In this document: positions 1 through 8,552 of the stretch, one piece after another
How positions within the stretch are numbered: the first letter of the stretch is position 1
Layout of the letters: each line of letters begins with the position of its first letter
NCBI RefSeq assembly: GCF_018614575.1
Contig: NZ_JAGGOJ010000010.1
Span: 186,001 to 250,000, forward strand
DNA length: 64,000 bases
Source of the DNA: Streptomyces sp. ISL-10
GTDB taxonomy: Bacteria > Actinomycetota > Actinomycetes > Streptomycetales > Streptomycetaceae
Direction: 5' to 3'
The notes under the pieces: generated by a model
Told to the model about the DNA's origin: nothing
What the model saw: the letters and a program-made list of their open reading frames with translations, nothing else
The model's database searches: none
Position numbers and translations under genes: made by a program

Positions 1-525
1 GGGCCGCAGCCCGAGGTCCGCCACCACGGCGGCCGCCACCGGCGCCGCCAGCGGGAAGGCGCCGGCGAACATGCCGGGGTGGCGGCCGCGTTCGCCAGGA
101 GGCCCGAGCCGGGACCCGCGGACGCCTGTGCGCACCGCGTCGGTGAGACGGGCCCAGTTGTCCCACTGGTCCAGCACCTCGGTGAAGTGGTCACCGAGAT
201 CTCCGGGCCGGCCCGGGACCAGGTACTCCGCGGCCAGTGGTGTCAGCCGGCGCCCAATGGCCTCGTCCCCGGCGACGAGGTCGAGATCCGCCAGGGCGTT
301 CAGCAGCCGGGTGAGAGCGCCGGTGTCGCAGTCCAGCACCGACGCGAGCTCCCCGTCCGGCCGCGGGCCGCCGGCGAGTTCGGTGAACACGCCCAGTTCG
401 ACGGCCGTGCCGAGCACCCGGGCGCGGGCGAAGCCGAAGTTCAACGCGAGCAGGGGTCCCGGGTCCGGACGGCGCCCGGCATCGGGGTGAGCCGCGTCGG
501 TTCCGTGCGCCCCGGCGGAAGCCAT
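1..525 (-). CDS. O-methyltransferase, N-terminal part (runs off left edge)
   Basis: The 175 visible codons have no stop and continue past base 1. The product begins MASAGAHGTD and carries the helical dimerisation and winged-helix region of small-molecule SAM O-methyltransferases: a LNFGFARARVLGTAVELGVF stretch at about residues 23-42, then LTRLLNALADLDLV near residue 70. The Rossmann SAM-binding half lies outside the window. The ATG is preceded by an AGGGA-like ribosome site and lies 48 bases downstream of the methyltransferase ending at 574, so the two are probably co-transcribed. The substrate cannot be told. A paralogue next door suggests successive methylations in a secondary-metabolite pathway (inference). 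Confidence 0.85.
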   Translation of the reverse strand, partial: MASAGAHGTDAAHPDAGRRPDPGPLLALNFGFARARVLGTAVELGVFTELAGGPRPDGELASVLDCDTGALTRLLNALADLDLVAGDEAIGRRLTPLAAEYLVPGRPGDLGDHFTEVLDQWDNWARLTDAVRTGVRGSRLGPPGERGRHPGMFAGAFPLAAPVAAAVVADLGLRP

Positions 526-573
526 GGGACTTCCCTGGACGCCGCGCTGAGTGTCGCGTGTCACCGACCGCCC

Positions 574-1617
574 CTACTTCGTCGCCACGACGAGACCGGA
601 GAGCAACGAGATGTTGCTGGTCTCCACCGAGCTGAAGCCGGCCTCCTTGACCCAGCCGATGATGTCCTCGTCGTCCCGGACCTCGCCCTCCTCGGTGTTG
701 ACGAGGAGGATCAGGCCGAACATGTACGGGAACAGACCGGTGGCCAGCGACGGCATGTGCGCGTGCACCAGCAGCCGCCCGCCTTCGGGCAGATGGTCGT
801 AGATGCGCTTGATCAGGTGCGAGGCGCGCTCGGGACCGTAGCCGTCGAGCACGTGGGACAGCAGCACCGTGGAGCTCTCGGGCCACGTGTCGTTCATGAT
901 GTCCGCGGGGTGCGGCGTGACCTGGTCGCCGATACCGGCGTCCGCGACGTTCGTGCGGACGAGGTCGATGACCGCCGGGTAGTCGAGCGACGTCACCTTG
1001 AGGCCGGGATTGTGGCGGGCGAGCGCGATGGAGTAGTCGCCGGAGCCGCAGCCCAGGTCGATGATGTGGTCGACGCCCTCCAGCGGTGCGGCCTTGGCCA
1101 GCTTGTCGGCCTGCAGGCGCGAACTGACGCGCATGGCCTGGATCAGCCGCGCGGTGCCCTCGCGGCCCTCGCCCGCCGCCGCGCCCTGGTCGCGGTACCC
1201 CTGCTTCAGCACGCGCTGGTTCAGGGAGGCGTTCTCCCGCACCGCGTCGGCGAGCTTGTCGAAGTGCGCGAAGTGCTTGTTCTGGTGCTCGGCGAAACCG
1301 CCCATGTACTCGGGCCGGCCGGCCACCAGATAGCGGGAGGTCTCGGCGGTGTTCGCGTACGCCTCGCCGTCACGCCGGACGAGATCGAGACCGGTGAGCG
1401 CGACCAGCAGAGCGCGGGTCGGGCGCTGCTCGAGACCGAGACGGTCGGCGAGCTCGCCGATCGTGAGCGGTCCCTTCTCGAGGTTCTCGAAGACGCCGAG
1501 GTCGAGGGCGGTGAACACGGCCTTGGACTGCAGGTAGGCGGTCAGGATGCCGTGGACCCGCGAGGAGTCCTCAGCGGTGCCCTGCGCCGGCGCCACGGGG
1601 ACGGATGCGGTCGTCAC
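574..1617 (-). CDS. SAM-dependent O-methyltransferase
   Basis: The 347-residue protein has the usual length and layout of plant/actinomycete small-molecule O-methyltransferases: an N-terminal dimerisation and winged-helix part (LTIGELADRLGLEQRPTRAL, about residues 51-70), then a Rossmann fold with the glycine-rich SAM site HIIDLGCGSGDYS (about residues 185-197) and an LPEGGRLLV strand typical of the family. The GTG start overlaps the TGA of the upstream cupin (GTGA), which indicates translational coupling. It catalyses methyl transfer from SAM to a hydroxyl or similar group; the acceptor is unknown. Confidence 0.9.
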   Translation of the reverse strand: MTTASVPVAPAQGTAEDSSRVHGILTAYLQSKAVFTALDLGVFENLEKGPLTIGELADRLGLEQRPTRALLVALTGLDLVRRDGEAYANTAETSRYLVAGRPEYMGGFAEHQNKHFAHFDKLADAVRENASLNQRVLKQGYRDQGAAAGEGREGTARLIQAMRVSSRLQADKLAKAAPLEGVDHIIDLGCGSGDYSIALARHNPGLKVTSLDYPAVIDLVRTNVADAGIGDQVTPHPADIMNDTWPESSTVLLSHVLDGYGPERASHLIKRIYDHLPEGGRLLVHAHMPSLATGLFPYMFGLILLVNTEEGEVRDDEDIIGWVKEAGFSSVETSNISLLSGLVVATK

Positions 1618-2045
1618 TTGCCCTCCTGGGAGCTCGCGTACTCGGGAAGCTGCGTGTACTCGTACGGGTCGTCGGAGAGGAAGAAGTTCCGGACCGGCGG
1701 CCGCTCGCAGGGCGCGACGACCAGGAACCGGCAGGACTGGTCCGGGCCGGTGACGAAGCCGTGCGGCTCGTTGCGGGGAATGAACACGGCATCCCCGGGA
1801 CCCACCTGCTCGGTACGGCTCTCACCCGGCATCACCAGGCCCATCGAGCCGTCGATGACATAAATTTCGTGCTCCCACTCGTGGTAATGCGGCGGAGTGG
1901 AACCGTTGGGTGCGAGCTCGAATTCCGTGAGGACGAACCGGTCCGCGCCATCCGGGGTGTCGATCAGCTTGCGGTGCAGCGCCTCTTTCGCTCCCGGCTC
2001 CCTGACGACTTCCGCTTTCACGTCCGTCCTGTGGACCTTCTTCAT
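1614..2045 (-). CDS. Cupin-domain protein
   Basis: A 143-residue single-domain cupin. Motif 1 is visible as TPPHYHEWEHEIYVIDGSMG (His, His, Glu metal ligands) and motif 2 as GDAVFIPRNEPHGF. Such proteins are metal-dependent dioxygenases, isomerases or cyclases, or simple binding proteins. It is first of the three visible minus-strand genes and overlaps the methyltransferase start, so it probably belongs to the same tailoring pathway. The ATG at 2045 begins MKKVHRTDVK; the following several hundred bases on its upstream side hold the promoter and degraded sequence. The exact reaction is not predictable. Confidence 0.88.
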   Translation of the reverse strand: MKKVHRTDVKAEVVREPGAKEALHRKLIDTPDGADRFVLTEFELAPNGSTPPHYHEWEHEIYVIDGSMGLVMPGESRTEQVGPGDAVFIPRNEPHGFVTGPDQSCRFLVVAPCERPPVRNFFLSDDPYEYTQLPEYASSQEGK

Positions 2046-2099
2046 CGAATTCCCTTCGCCATCTGCACTCGTGATCTCGTGCCTGACGCATCGAAACTA

Positions 2100-3072
2100 G
2101 ACGCGGTTCGACGGGTTTTCGATGGGCACACCTCCCGGCGGGCCGGTGGCATCTGCCCGTGGTGGGCAGGGATGTCCGCCCAGGTGTCCGGGACATGTGC
2201 CCAAGGCGTCCGCGACGGTCGCCGCCCGCCCGGAGCAACCGGAATCAGCGGTGCGGCTCCGGGGACGACGTAGGAGATGCCGGTGGTACCGGCCGTGCAT
2301 CGCCGTCGCTCCAGGCGACTTCCCCCGTGTATGGCCGCGGTCCGCTCCATGATGGGGGCGTGGTGGAAGCGTCCGCTCGCACGGCGGGAGTCCTCACCCA
2401 CCGGGTTCGCTGCGGACGGCATCACCCCGTGCTGGGTGGACGTCCCGACGACAGACCTGCCCGACTACACCGGGTGGGCTTGGCGGCACGGTCCGAACTG
2501 CTCGCTTCCGTGCCTGCCCGCCCGTTGGTGTCCGGTGCACGGCCGACCGGGCCGGCCGCTCACCGTATTTCCGACGAACGGATCCCCGGCGTCGACGCGA
2601 CCCTGCTCGGGCGATCGGCCGACAGCTGCGACGACCTGATGACGCTGGGCTTCGTGCGCACGCCGTCGGCCGGGCCGAGGCACCGCAGGGCGTGCCGGCG
2701 CTGTCACCGGAGCAGGCGGCGGCAGCCGGGCAGCCCGGCGTGCGGCTGTGCCGCCTGTGCGGCGCGGCTGCGGAGCGGGACACCGTGCGCCCGTCTTCGG
2801 CTGGCTGACTGAGCCCGCCGGGCGGGACCGCGGGAGAAGTGGTACCCACTGTCGGCGGGAGAGACGCGGCAGCTCGATACCGGCGAGTTCACGTAGCACA
2901 AGCGCCAATTGATCAACACAGGTTGCTGACACACCCCCTGATCACCATCACCGTTCCGGACACCTGGACGGAATGGGTGCCAGGGGCGAGCCGGGCTGGA
3001 CGCAGCAGTCCTTCCCCGGACTGAGCCGAATGCAGCTGCACCCTGGGCGCCGGAAATCCCCGCTGTTTACGT
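2100..3072. other. Intergenic scar region, no intact gene
   Basis: Nearly 1 kb with no convincing intact gene. Two faint protein-like islands are visible on the plus strand. Around 2395-2480 a frame reads GITPCWVDVPTTDL, which resembles the opening of a VOC/glyoxalase protein. Around 2692-2808 a frame reads VPALSPEQAAAAGQPGVRLC and ends with a CRLCG dithiol pair, like the C-terminus of small Streptomyces zinc-binding hypotheticals. Neither has a full reading frame. The 2046-2150 end must hold the cupin operon promoter. Confidence 0.4.
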
Positions 3073-4029
3073 TTGGCGCGGAATGCCGGGGAGTTCCATG
3101 AATCCAAGGAGCACCATGGGCCGCCCAAGTACGACTACATCATTGTGGGCGGAGGCTCGGCAGGCTCTGCACTGGCCAACCGGCTCACTGCGGACCCGAG
3201 CAATGAAGTCCTCGTCTGGAGGCGGGCCGAACCGACTGGATCTGGGAACATCCTCACGTATCAGGACTGTAAGCTCGCTCCCGTGACACGACAGCGATCG
3301 GCAGCCTCCGCCCTTGTCGCAGCGTTCGCGCCCCGCGGCACGCTGCGCGCCTCGATCAACCTTGGCAATCCGGTCCTTGCGAACAGGGACGCGGCGAGCG
3401 GCGAACCGGTCGGTGTGTCGATCGATCTCGCGCGTGAGTTCGCGCGGCGGCTCGGTGTGACGATCGAACTCGTGGTGTTCGAGAGGGCGGCGGGGTCGGT
3501 CGATGCGGTGAAGAACGAGCGGGCCGACATCGGCTTCTTCGCCATCGACCCCGCCCGTAGTGACGGGCTGCTGTTCACTGAGCCCTACGTGCTCATCGAA
3601 GGCGGCTACCTCGTACCTGAATCGTCGCCGCTGACGCACAACGCGCAGGTCGACAGCAAGAGCCATCGCATCTCGGTCGGTTCCGGCAGTGCCTACGACC
3701 TGTTCCTCACACGTGAGATCAGGCAGGCCGAGATCGTCCGGCTTCAGGGCGCAGGGGCTGCGCTCGCGGCCATGCGCGCAGGCGATGTGGAAGTGGCTGC
3801 CGGTATCCGCCAGGTACTCGAAGGCGAAGCACAGCGCGCGCCGGGTGTGCGCGTACTGCCGGGCCGCTTCATGGTGATCCAGCAGGCCATGGGCATGCCG
3901 GCCGGCAGAGGTGCCCAGGCGCAGGCTCTGCTGGCCTCGTTCGTCGAGGAGATGAAGGCCAACGGCTTCGTCGCTGACGCACTGAAGCGCCATGGCATCG
4001 AAGGCGCGATCGTGGCGCCTGCTGCCTGA
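3073..4029 (+). CDS. Chimeric ORF: GMC-oxidoreductase N-terminus joined to a type-3 solute-binding protein
   Basis: The open frame is a fusion of two unrelated genes. Residues about 19-47 (YDYIIVGGGSAGSALANRL) are the FAD-binding Rossmann start of a choline-dehydrogenase-like GMC oxidoreductase, which normally continues for over 500 residues. After a short unrelated linker, from about residue 71 to the end, the protein is an amino-acid-type family-3 solute-binding protein (TLRASINLGNPVLANRD, then ADIGFFAIDPARSDG and FTEPYVLIEGGYLVP). A GTG at 3283 (VTRQRSAAS) is an in-frame start that gives a 248-residue binding protein without signal peptide, as is usual for this cytoplasmic-looking subgroup. 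I infer that a deletion placed the GMC start in front of it; the functional product is probably the shorter one. Confidence 0.7.
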   Translation: MARNAGEFHESKEHHGPPKYDYIIVGGGSAGSALANRLTADPSNEVLVWRRAEPTGSGNILTYQDCKLAPVTRQRSAASALVAAFAPRGTLRASINLGNPVLANRDAASGEPVGVSIDLAREFARRLGVTIELVVFERAAGSVDAVKNERADIGFFAIDPARSDGLLFTEPYVLIEGGYLVPESSPLTHNAQVDSKSHRISVGSGSAYDLFLTREIRQAEIVRLQGAGAALAAMRAGDVEVAAGIRQVLEGEAQRAPGVRVLPGRFMVIQQAMGMPAGRGAQAQALLASFVEEMKANGFVADALKRHGIEGAIVAPAA

Positions 4030-4115
4030 CTTTCCCCGGCACAGACTGTCGTGCTGCCCGCAGCACGACCGCCTCTTCCGCCCGACTTCGAGCACGGGAA
4101 GAGAACCCCGAGCGG

Positions 4116-4472
4116 ATGCCGGTGTTGTTCGACGACGACGTCGTGTTCGAGGACGAGGGCGGCCCGCGGGCAATGCGGGCGGTGAACGTCTGGCTTCGTA
4201 CGCTGCCGTCGATCGGCGCACCGTCGCCGAACTCGTGGCGGGCGTACGCGCTGGCGGCCGGGGACTGGCTGATGCGTCTGCGGCGGCACTGTGTCGCGGT
4301 GTTCGGCACACGGCACGAGCTGATGGCCGCGCTTGGTACGTACGCGGACCGCCGCCTGTCGGGGCCGTTGGACGAGCGGCTGGAGTCCTCGTCGTGGGGG
4401 TCGGGTTCGGGCAAATCGACCGGGACGTCGCCGAGGCGGATGCGGACCGCTCCGCTGGTCTCCTCGATGTGA
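4116..4472 (+). pseudogene. Tyrosine-recombinase (integrase) N-terminal fragment
   Basis: The first ~90 residues (MPVLFDDDVVFEDEGGPR, then PNSWRAYALAAGDWLM and RHELMAALGTYADRRLSGPL) look like the SAM-like N-terminal DNA-binding part of the large site-specific integrases common on Streptomyces chromosome arms and plasmids. The frame then runs into unrelated sequence after LDERLESSSW and stops; no catalytic R..H-R-Y domain follows. I regard it as a truncated remnant. Pieces of similar recombinases lie on both strands just downstream. Confidence 0.6.
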
Positions 4473-4545
4473 TCGACCGGAGCCGGGAGATCGACACGGG
4501 CCACTGGGCATAGAGCAGTAACAGCATGCGAGCGAAACGTAGTCG
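4390..4545 (-). pseudogene. Tyrosine-recombinase internal fragment (opposite strand)
   Basis: Read on the minus strand, adjacent frames give LLLLYAQ-PVSRVDLPAPVD and then SGAVRIRLGDVPVDLPEP. This matches the segment of Streptomyces integrases around the first catalytic region (LYAQPVSRI.RLT followed by a conserved RLGDPP..PEP stretch). Frames shift within the fragment and it is flanked by non-matching sequence, so it is a relic. Its head-on position against the plus-strand integrase N-terminus at 4116 indicates rearrangement of one or two recombinase genes. Confidence 0.45.
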
Positions 4546-4801
4546 ATCCACGTCGTGCGGAACTTCCGCCCCTTGGCCCCGGCGGAACCAGGTGTCGATC
4601 CCGTGGGCGGTCCCCGGAGCTGGTCTCCACCAGCCGTCCCTGCACCACCCGCTTGCCCGTGGCCACCGTGAACGGCACCGCGTCGCTGAACTGGCGCTTC
4701 AGCACGTCGCGGTTCGCCGCAGCCATGCGCTCTTCGCCCGAACGGATTCACCCTGGCTCTTCCCCGGAGGCCGGTCCGGCCGTCCAATCAGTGTCTAAGC
4801 C

Positions 4802-5035
4802 ATGGGCGAACGACTCCGCAACCTCGGCATCCGCCTCGCGGAGACCCGCTCAACCGCCCTGTTCCAGCTCGCCACTGAGGTACCCGCCGCCGTCCTCGCC
4901 CGCACAGTCGGCATCGACATCACCGTCGCCGTCCGATGGCAGTTAGCAGCTGCCGGGGACTGGGGGTGCTTACACAGCCGAGGTCAGCCGCCGAAACTCG
5001 AACACTGGCCCCATCCCCATGTCAGACACCGCTGA
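4802..5035 (+). pseudogene. Tyrosine-recombinase C-terminal fragment
   Basis: The frame MGERLRNLGIRLAETRSTAL followed by LATEVPAAVLARTVGIDITV is the characteristic tail of the same large Streptomyces integrase family (a segment after the catalytic domain ending in AVxW...AGDW). A +1 shift near 4970 would restore the expected ending GAYTAEVSRR. No catalytic domain precedes it, so it is a remnant. Its final bases overlap the start of the GNAT gene. Confidence 0.5.
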
Positions 5036-5594
5036 CATGCTCCTTCTCATGACGCGTGAAAGCAGACCCGACCTGGCCCAGATCACCAACACCCACGCGG
5101 TCACTCCCGAACTCCGACGCGAACTGATCGACTGTTGGATCGCGGTCACCAACTCGGGCGGCGCCGCCGGATTCCCTTTCCCACCCGTCCAAGACGACGA
5201 GGTCGCGCCAGTCATGGACAAGCTCCTCGGCCGTCTGCATCCGCAACACAGCCGCCTCATCACCGCCAGATTCGACGACGCTCTTGCCGGATGGGTCGTC
5301 CTCCATCGCGATCCCTACCGGCTCGTCGGGCACTGGGGCACGGTCAACCACCTTCAGACCCACCCCGAATCCCGCGGGCGCGGCGTCGGCTCCATTCTCA
5401 TGCAGGAGCTGCGGAAGATCGCCCGCGACGAACTCGGGCTCGAACAGCTCCGTCTCGCAGCCCGGGGAAACGAGGGGCTGGAGGATTTTTACAGCCGGCT
5501 CGGATGGCGTGAGGTCGGTCGCTGGCCCGGGGCCCTCCGCCTCGCATCCGACGACACCCGGGACGAGGTCCTGATGCTCCTCGATCCCCTCTGA
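5019..5594 (+). CDS. GNAT-family N-acetyltransferase
   Basis: The 191-residue protein shows the acetyl-CoA pyrophosphate-binding motif of GNAT enzymes, TVNHLQTHPESRGRGVGSIL (the RGRGVG loop, about residues 123-128), followed by LRLAARGNEGLEDFYSRLGW, the usual C-terminal beta5-alpha4 region. It transfers an acetyl group from acetyl-CoA to an amine; the acceptor is unknown. The N-terminus is uncertain because the upstream recombinase relic overlaps it; in-frame ATGs at 5037 and 5049 are alternatives, the latter giving MTRESRPDLAQ, a more usual beginning. Confidence 0.85.
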   Translation: MSDTADMLLLMTRESRPDLAQITNTHAVTPELRRELIDCWIAVTNSGGAAGFPFPPVQDDEVAPVMDKLLGRLHPQHSRLITARFDDALAGWVVLHRDPYRLVGHWGTVNHLQTHPESRGRGVGSILMQELRKIARDELGLEQLRLAARGNEGLEDFYSRLGWREVGRWPGALRLASDDTRDEVLMLLDPL

Positions 5595-5636
5595 TCACAG
5601 GGGTATCCGTGAGTACCCATACCCGACTCCACCATT

Positions 5637-6250
5637 AGGCGTCTCGGACGAGTACCGCAACCGGCTGCTGCACCAGAAGCATGGATGCCGCGACGACCGC
5701 CGCCGTCGGCCACCTCATCCAGGCTCTGCCATCACTCGGCCCACAGGAGGCGGAGGCCGCGCTGGCGAACCGCGGTGCCGATCCCCGTCCGAGGGGCGGC
5801 CCGCTTCCTGGAGGAACTGGCCGGACACCTGGCCGCCCACCCCGACGCGTTGGCCTCGGGCAGCTCGCTCTGTCCCCCGGTTCTGCTGCAACCCACTGAA
5901 GTCCTGCACGACTCTGGGCACCCCGTGGTCCGTCCCGGTTGCCCACTACAGGAAGGTGCGAAGCGACCTGCGCCAACTCCGTCCCGAGGGACGTCTCTGC
6001 GCCTCCTGCGACGCCGCCGGGCGACATGTGCCCGCTGCGGGCGCGAGAACGAACGCATCGCGGCCAGCCGTCCCGAGGGCCGCACACCTGCGTGAGCTGT
6101 GAAAAGACCGGAGCCGCCTCTGCGACGGCTGCTACCGCGGCCCCGAGGTGATCTGTTCGGTCTGCGGACGGACCCGCCCCTGCAACCGGAACCAACGGGC
6201 CAGCGGGTCTACGGGTCTGCGGGTCTTGGACCGACTACCTCGCCGCACGA
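5637..6250 (+). pseudogene. Decayed zinc-ribbon-rich recombinase-like ORF
   Basis: Fragments of one ancestral protein appear in successive plus frames: MDAATTAAVGHLIQALPSLG (5681), ARFLEELAGHLAAHPDAL with SGSSLCPPVLL (about 5798-5885), VRSDLRQLRPEGRLCASC (about 5955-6010), TCARCGRENERIAA (about 6026-6065) and LCDGCYRGPEVICSVCGRTR (about 6117-6175). Repeated CxxC ribbons separated by basic linkers, preceded by a helical region, are typical of long cysteine-rich site-specific recombinase/integrase proteins in Streptomyces. At least three frameshifts break it. It belongs to the same mobile-element scar as 4116-5035. Confidence 0.5.
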
Positions 6251-6503
6251 GCCGAGGACCTGAAGGAACCTCCAGGAGGCGATGAATGCCGATGAGGGGC
6301 ACGATTCGTGCAGCGGCTGGGCAATCGATAAGGTGCCAGGTCACGACCGCACCCCGTTCGATCCACGGGCCGGTCAGGGCTCTGCCGCAGTTTGTGGCAC
6401 CTCCACGGCTGCCGTGCTGACCTCTGCCTGCCTGGCCCTGGGACACCGGGGGCGATCTTCACGGCGGAGCAGTCGGGCCCCGCCGACTGGTCAGGAGGAA
6501 CGA
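6251..6503. other. Upstream region of the IMP dehydrogenase gene
   Basis: The IMP dehydrogenase frame stays open upstream from 6282, but this 5' extension (MNADEGHDSC...) has no resemblance to the family, and a good AGGAGG ribosome site at 6493-6498 marks the real start at 6504. I see no other gene here. Confidence 0.4.
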
Positions 6504-8000
6504 GTGGCGCAGATCATCACCGAGGTCTCACGGACGTTCAACGAGTTTCTGCTCTTGCCGAACCGGACCCGGACCGACTGCTCGCCCGCGACGGTCGAGC
6601 TGCGCACGCCGCTGGTGCGGCACATCGTGGGTGAGCCGTCGGCGATCGAGCTGCACTCCCCGTTCACGTCCGCGATCATGCAGGCCGTCAGCACACCGGA
6701 ACTCGCGATCGCGCTCGCTCGCAACGGCGGTCTGAGCTTCCTTCACCACAACCAGTCGATCCAGGACCAGATCACAGCGGTCTGCCAAGTGAAGAACTTC
6801 AAGGCCGGATTCGTCACCAGCGACACGAACGTCCGGCCTGACGACAGCCTGGGTCTCCTGGTCGACATCATGCGCCGCACAGGTCACAGCACCGCTGCTG
6901 TCACCCACGACGGGACCGCCACCGGCCGCCTGCTCGGCCTGGTGACCTCCCGCGACTTCCACCCTCAACGCCACGACCTGACCGAACCGGTCGGCGGGCG
7001 GATGACCGCCATCGCCGACGTGCCCCATGCAGGGCCTGACACCACGCTTTCCGAGGCCAACGCCCGGCTGTGGGACGAACGGCTGGACTGCCTCCCGGTG
7101 CTGGACGGCGAGGGCAACCTGCAGCATCTGGTGTTCCGATCCGACTACACGGACAACAAGCGATTCCCGAACCAGGTCGTGGACGCCGCCAAGCGCCTGC
7201 GCGTGGGCGCGGGTGTCAACACCCATGACTACCAGGAGCGCATCCCGGCCCTGGTGGAGGCGGGTGTGGACGCGCTGTGCTTCGACTCGTCCGACGGCTA
7301 CAGCGACTGGCAAGCACAGGCCCTGACCTGGGTGAAGAAGCACTATCCCGAGATCCCGGTCGGTGGTGGCAACGTGGTCGACGGTGAGGCGTTCACCTTC
7401 CTCGCCGAGGCGGGGGCGGACTTCGTCAAGGTCGGTGTGGGCGGCGGTTCCATCTGCATCACTCGCGACCAGAAGGGCATCGGCCGCGGCCAGGCCAGCG
7501 CTGTGCTGGATGTTGCGGCGGCACGGGATGCCTTTCGCGAGCGCACCGGCGAGTATGTGCCGATCTGTTCCAACGGCGGGCTGGTGCACGACTACCACGT
7601 CGCTCTGGCGCTGGCGATGGGGGCGGACTTCGTCATGATGGGGCGTTACTTCGCGCGATTCGACCAAGCGGCCGGCGCGAAACTGCCCACCCGTGACGGC
7701 TTCGTGAAGGAGTACTGGGGCGAGGGCTCGAACCGTGCCCGTAACTGGCAGCGCTACGGTCAGGGCGGTCAGGGGCTGGTCTTCGAGGAAGGCGTGGACG
7801 GCTACGTCCCCTACGCAGGCGATCTCAACGAAGGGCTCGCCCTGACCGTCGCCAAGCTCAAGACCACGATGGTCTCCTGCGGTTCCGCCACCCTGCCAGA
7901 GTTCCAGTCCACGGCCCGGCTGACCCTCGTTTCGGACCAGAGCTTCCAGGAGAGCCATGCCAACGTCACCCTGCGGGACACCCCGGCGACGGTCTCCTGA
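6504..8000 (+). CDS. guaB: IMP dehydrogenase (paralogue)
   Basis: GTG start with AGGAGG five bases upstream gives a 498-residue protein. It is a TIM-barrel IMP dehydrogenase: two CBS motifs inserted at about residues 95-215, DALCFDSSDGYSDWQ (NAD/IMP site), GGGNVVDGEAF, and the active-site loop GVGGGSICITRDQ with catalytic Cys318. A long C-terminal flap contains EYWGEGSNRARNWQRYGQGG. It oxidises IMP to XMP with NAD+, the committed step of GTP synthesis. The GGGSICITRDQ loop and the EYWGEGS flap differ from the common GPGSICTTR / Y(R/Q)GMGS form, so this looks like a divergent second copy rather than the housekeeping enzyme. It is a lone gene followed by a strong hairpin at 8425. Additional IMPDH copies can confer inhibitor resistance; nothing here proves that. 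Confidence 0.88.
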   Translation: MAQIITEVSRTFNEFLLLPNRTRTDCSPATVELRTPLVRHIVGEPSAIELHSPFTSAIMQAVSTPELAIALARNGGLSFLHHNQSIQDQITAVCQVKNFKAGFVTSDTNVRPDDSLGLLVDIMRRTGHSTAAVTHDGTATGRLLGLVTSRDFHPQRHDLTEPVGGRMTAIADVPHAGPDTTLSEANARLWDERLDCLPVLDGEGNLQHLVFRSDYTDNKRFPNQVVDAAKRLRVGAGVNTHDYQERIPALVEAGVDALCFDSSDGYSDWQAQALTWVKKHYPEIPVGGGNVVDGEAFTFLAEAGADFVKVGVGGGSICITRDQKGIGRGQASAVLDVAAARDAFRERTGEYVPICSNGGLVHDYHVALALAMGADFVMMGRYFARFDQAAGAKLPTRDGFVKEYWGEGSNRARNWQRYGQGGQGLVFEEGVDGYVPYAGDLNEGLALTVAKLKTTMVSCGSATLPEFQSTARLTLVSDQSFQESHANVTLRDTPATVS

Positions 8001-8552
8001 CCAGCCGCCGAGGCCCATCGAGGACTACTGGTGGGAGGGGAATAGTGCACGGTCGGAATAAACCTCCCGCCAGTGAGGAGTCACCCGGGTGATCGCCCTG
8101 GCCGAACAGCTCACCGACACCGGCCCCGACAGCCGTTGTTCGGGCAGTTCCCCGGCTTCGTATCAAACCGGGCGATGACCTGACTGCGGCAGTGGGTGGC
8201 CTCGCCCGCCGGACGCCGCATGGCACTGGAGCCGATCCCCGACGAGCCGGTGCACCCCCCGCCGCCTGCGGCGAACACTGTCTGTCGAAATGGCTGCCAG
8301 GCCCGGCGGCCGCGTCACCAGCTCCTCTTGTCCGTCCTTGCTGCCAAGGACGACAAGCTTCAGCGGCTCCGCCGCGAGCTGAGCATGTTCAGCTGCGCGG
8401 GCCAGGCACCCCTCCCGGAACCGCGGCAGGGGGACGACGCCCCGGCGTCGTCCCCCTGCCCCGCCGCGAAGCTGAGGGCCCGTATTGACACGTAGACAGG
8501 TTAGACAGCCTCGAGTTCGGACAGGTCTGGGCAGTCGGGCCTCCGTGCTCTC
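8001..8552. other. Intergenic region between convergent genes
   Basis: This stretch separates guaB (plus) from the binding-protein gene at 8553 (minus). The only clear structure is the 8425-8460 inverted repeat. Open frames here (for example 8196-8495) show no recognisable domains. Confidence 0.4.
8425..8460. terminator. Perfect 17-bp inverted repeat
   Basis: Arms ggcagggggacgacgcc (8425-8441) and its exact complement (8444-8460) separated by 2 bases. No U-tract, as is common for Streptomyces terminators. It sits between converging genes and probably serves as a bidirectional terminator. Confidence 0.75.

Noticed and set aside
79..1863. Plus-strand frame of 594 codons over the methyltransferases
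   Set aside because: Antisense to two genes with clear methyltransferase motifs; no recognisable domains of its own.
3067..4551. Long minus-strand open frame of 494 codons
   Set aside because: It is the mirror of the plus-strand chimera gene and recombinase fragments; composition is Arg/Ser/Pro-rich, with no domain or ribosome site. Only the short 4390-4545 segment has a real match.
4560..4726. Minus-strand stretch beginning MAAANRDVLKRQF as a possible gene start
   Set aside because: The frame has no family match and runs into the recombinase fragments; it was not annotated as a gene.
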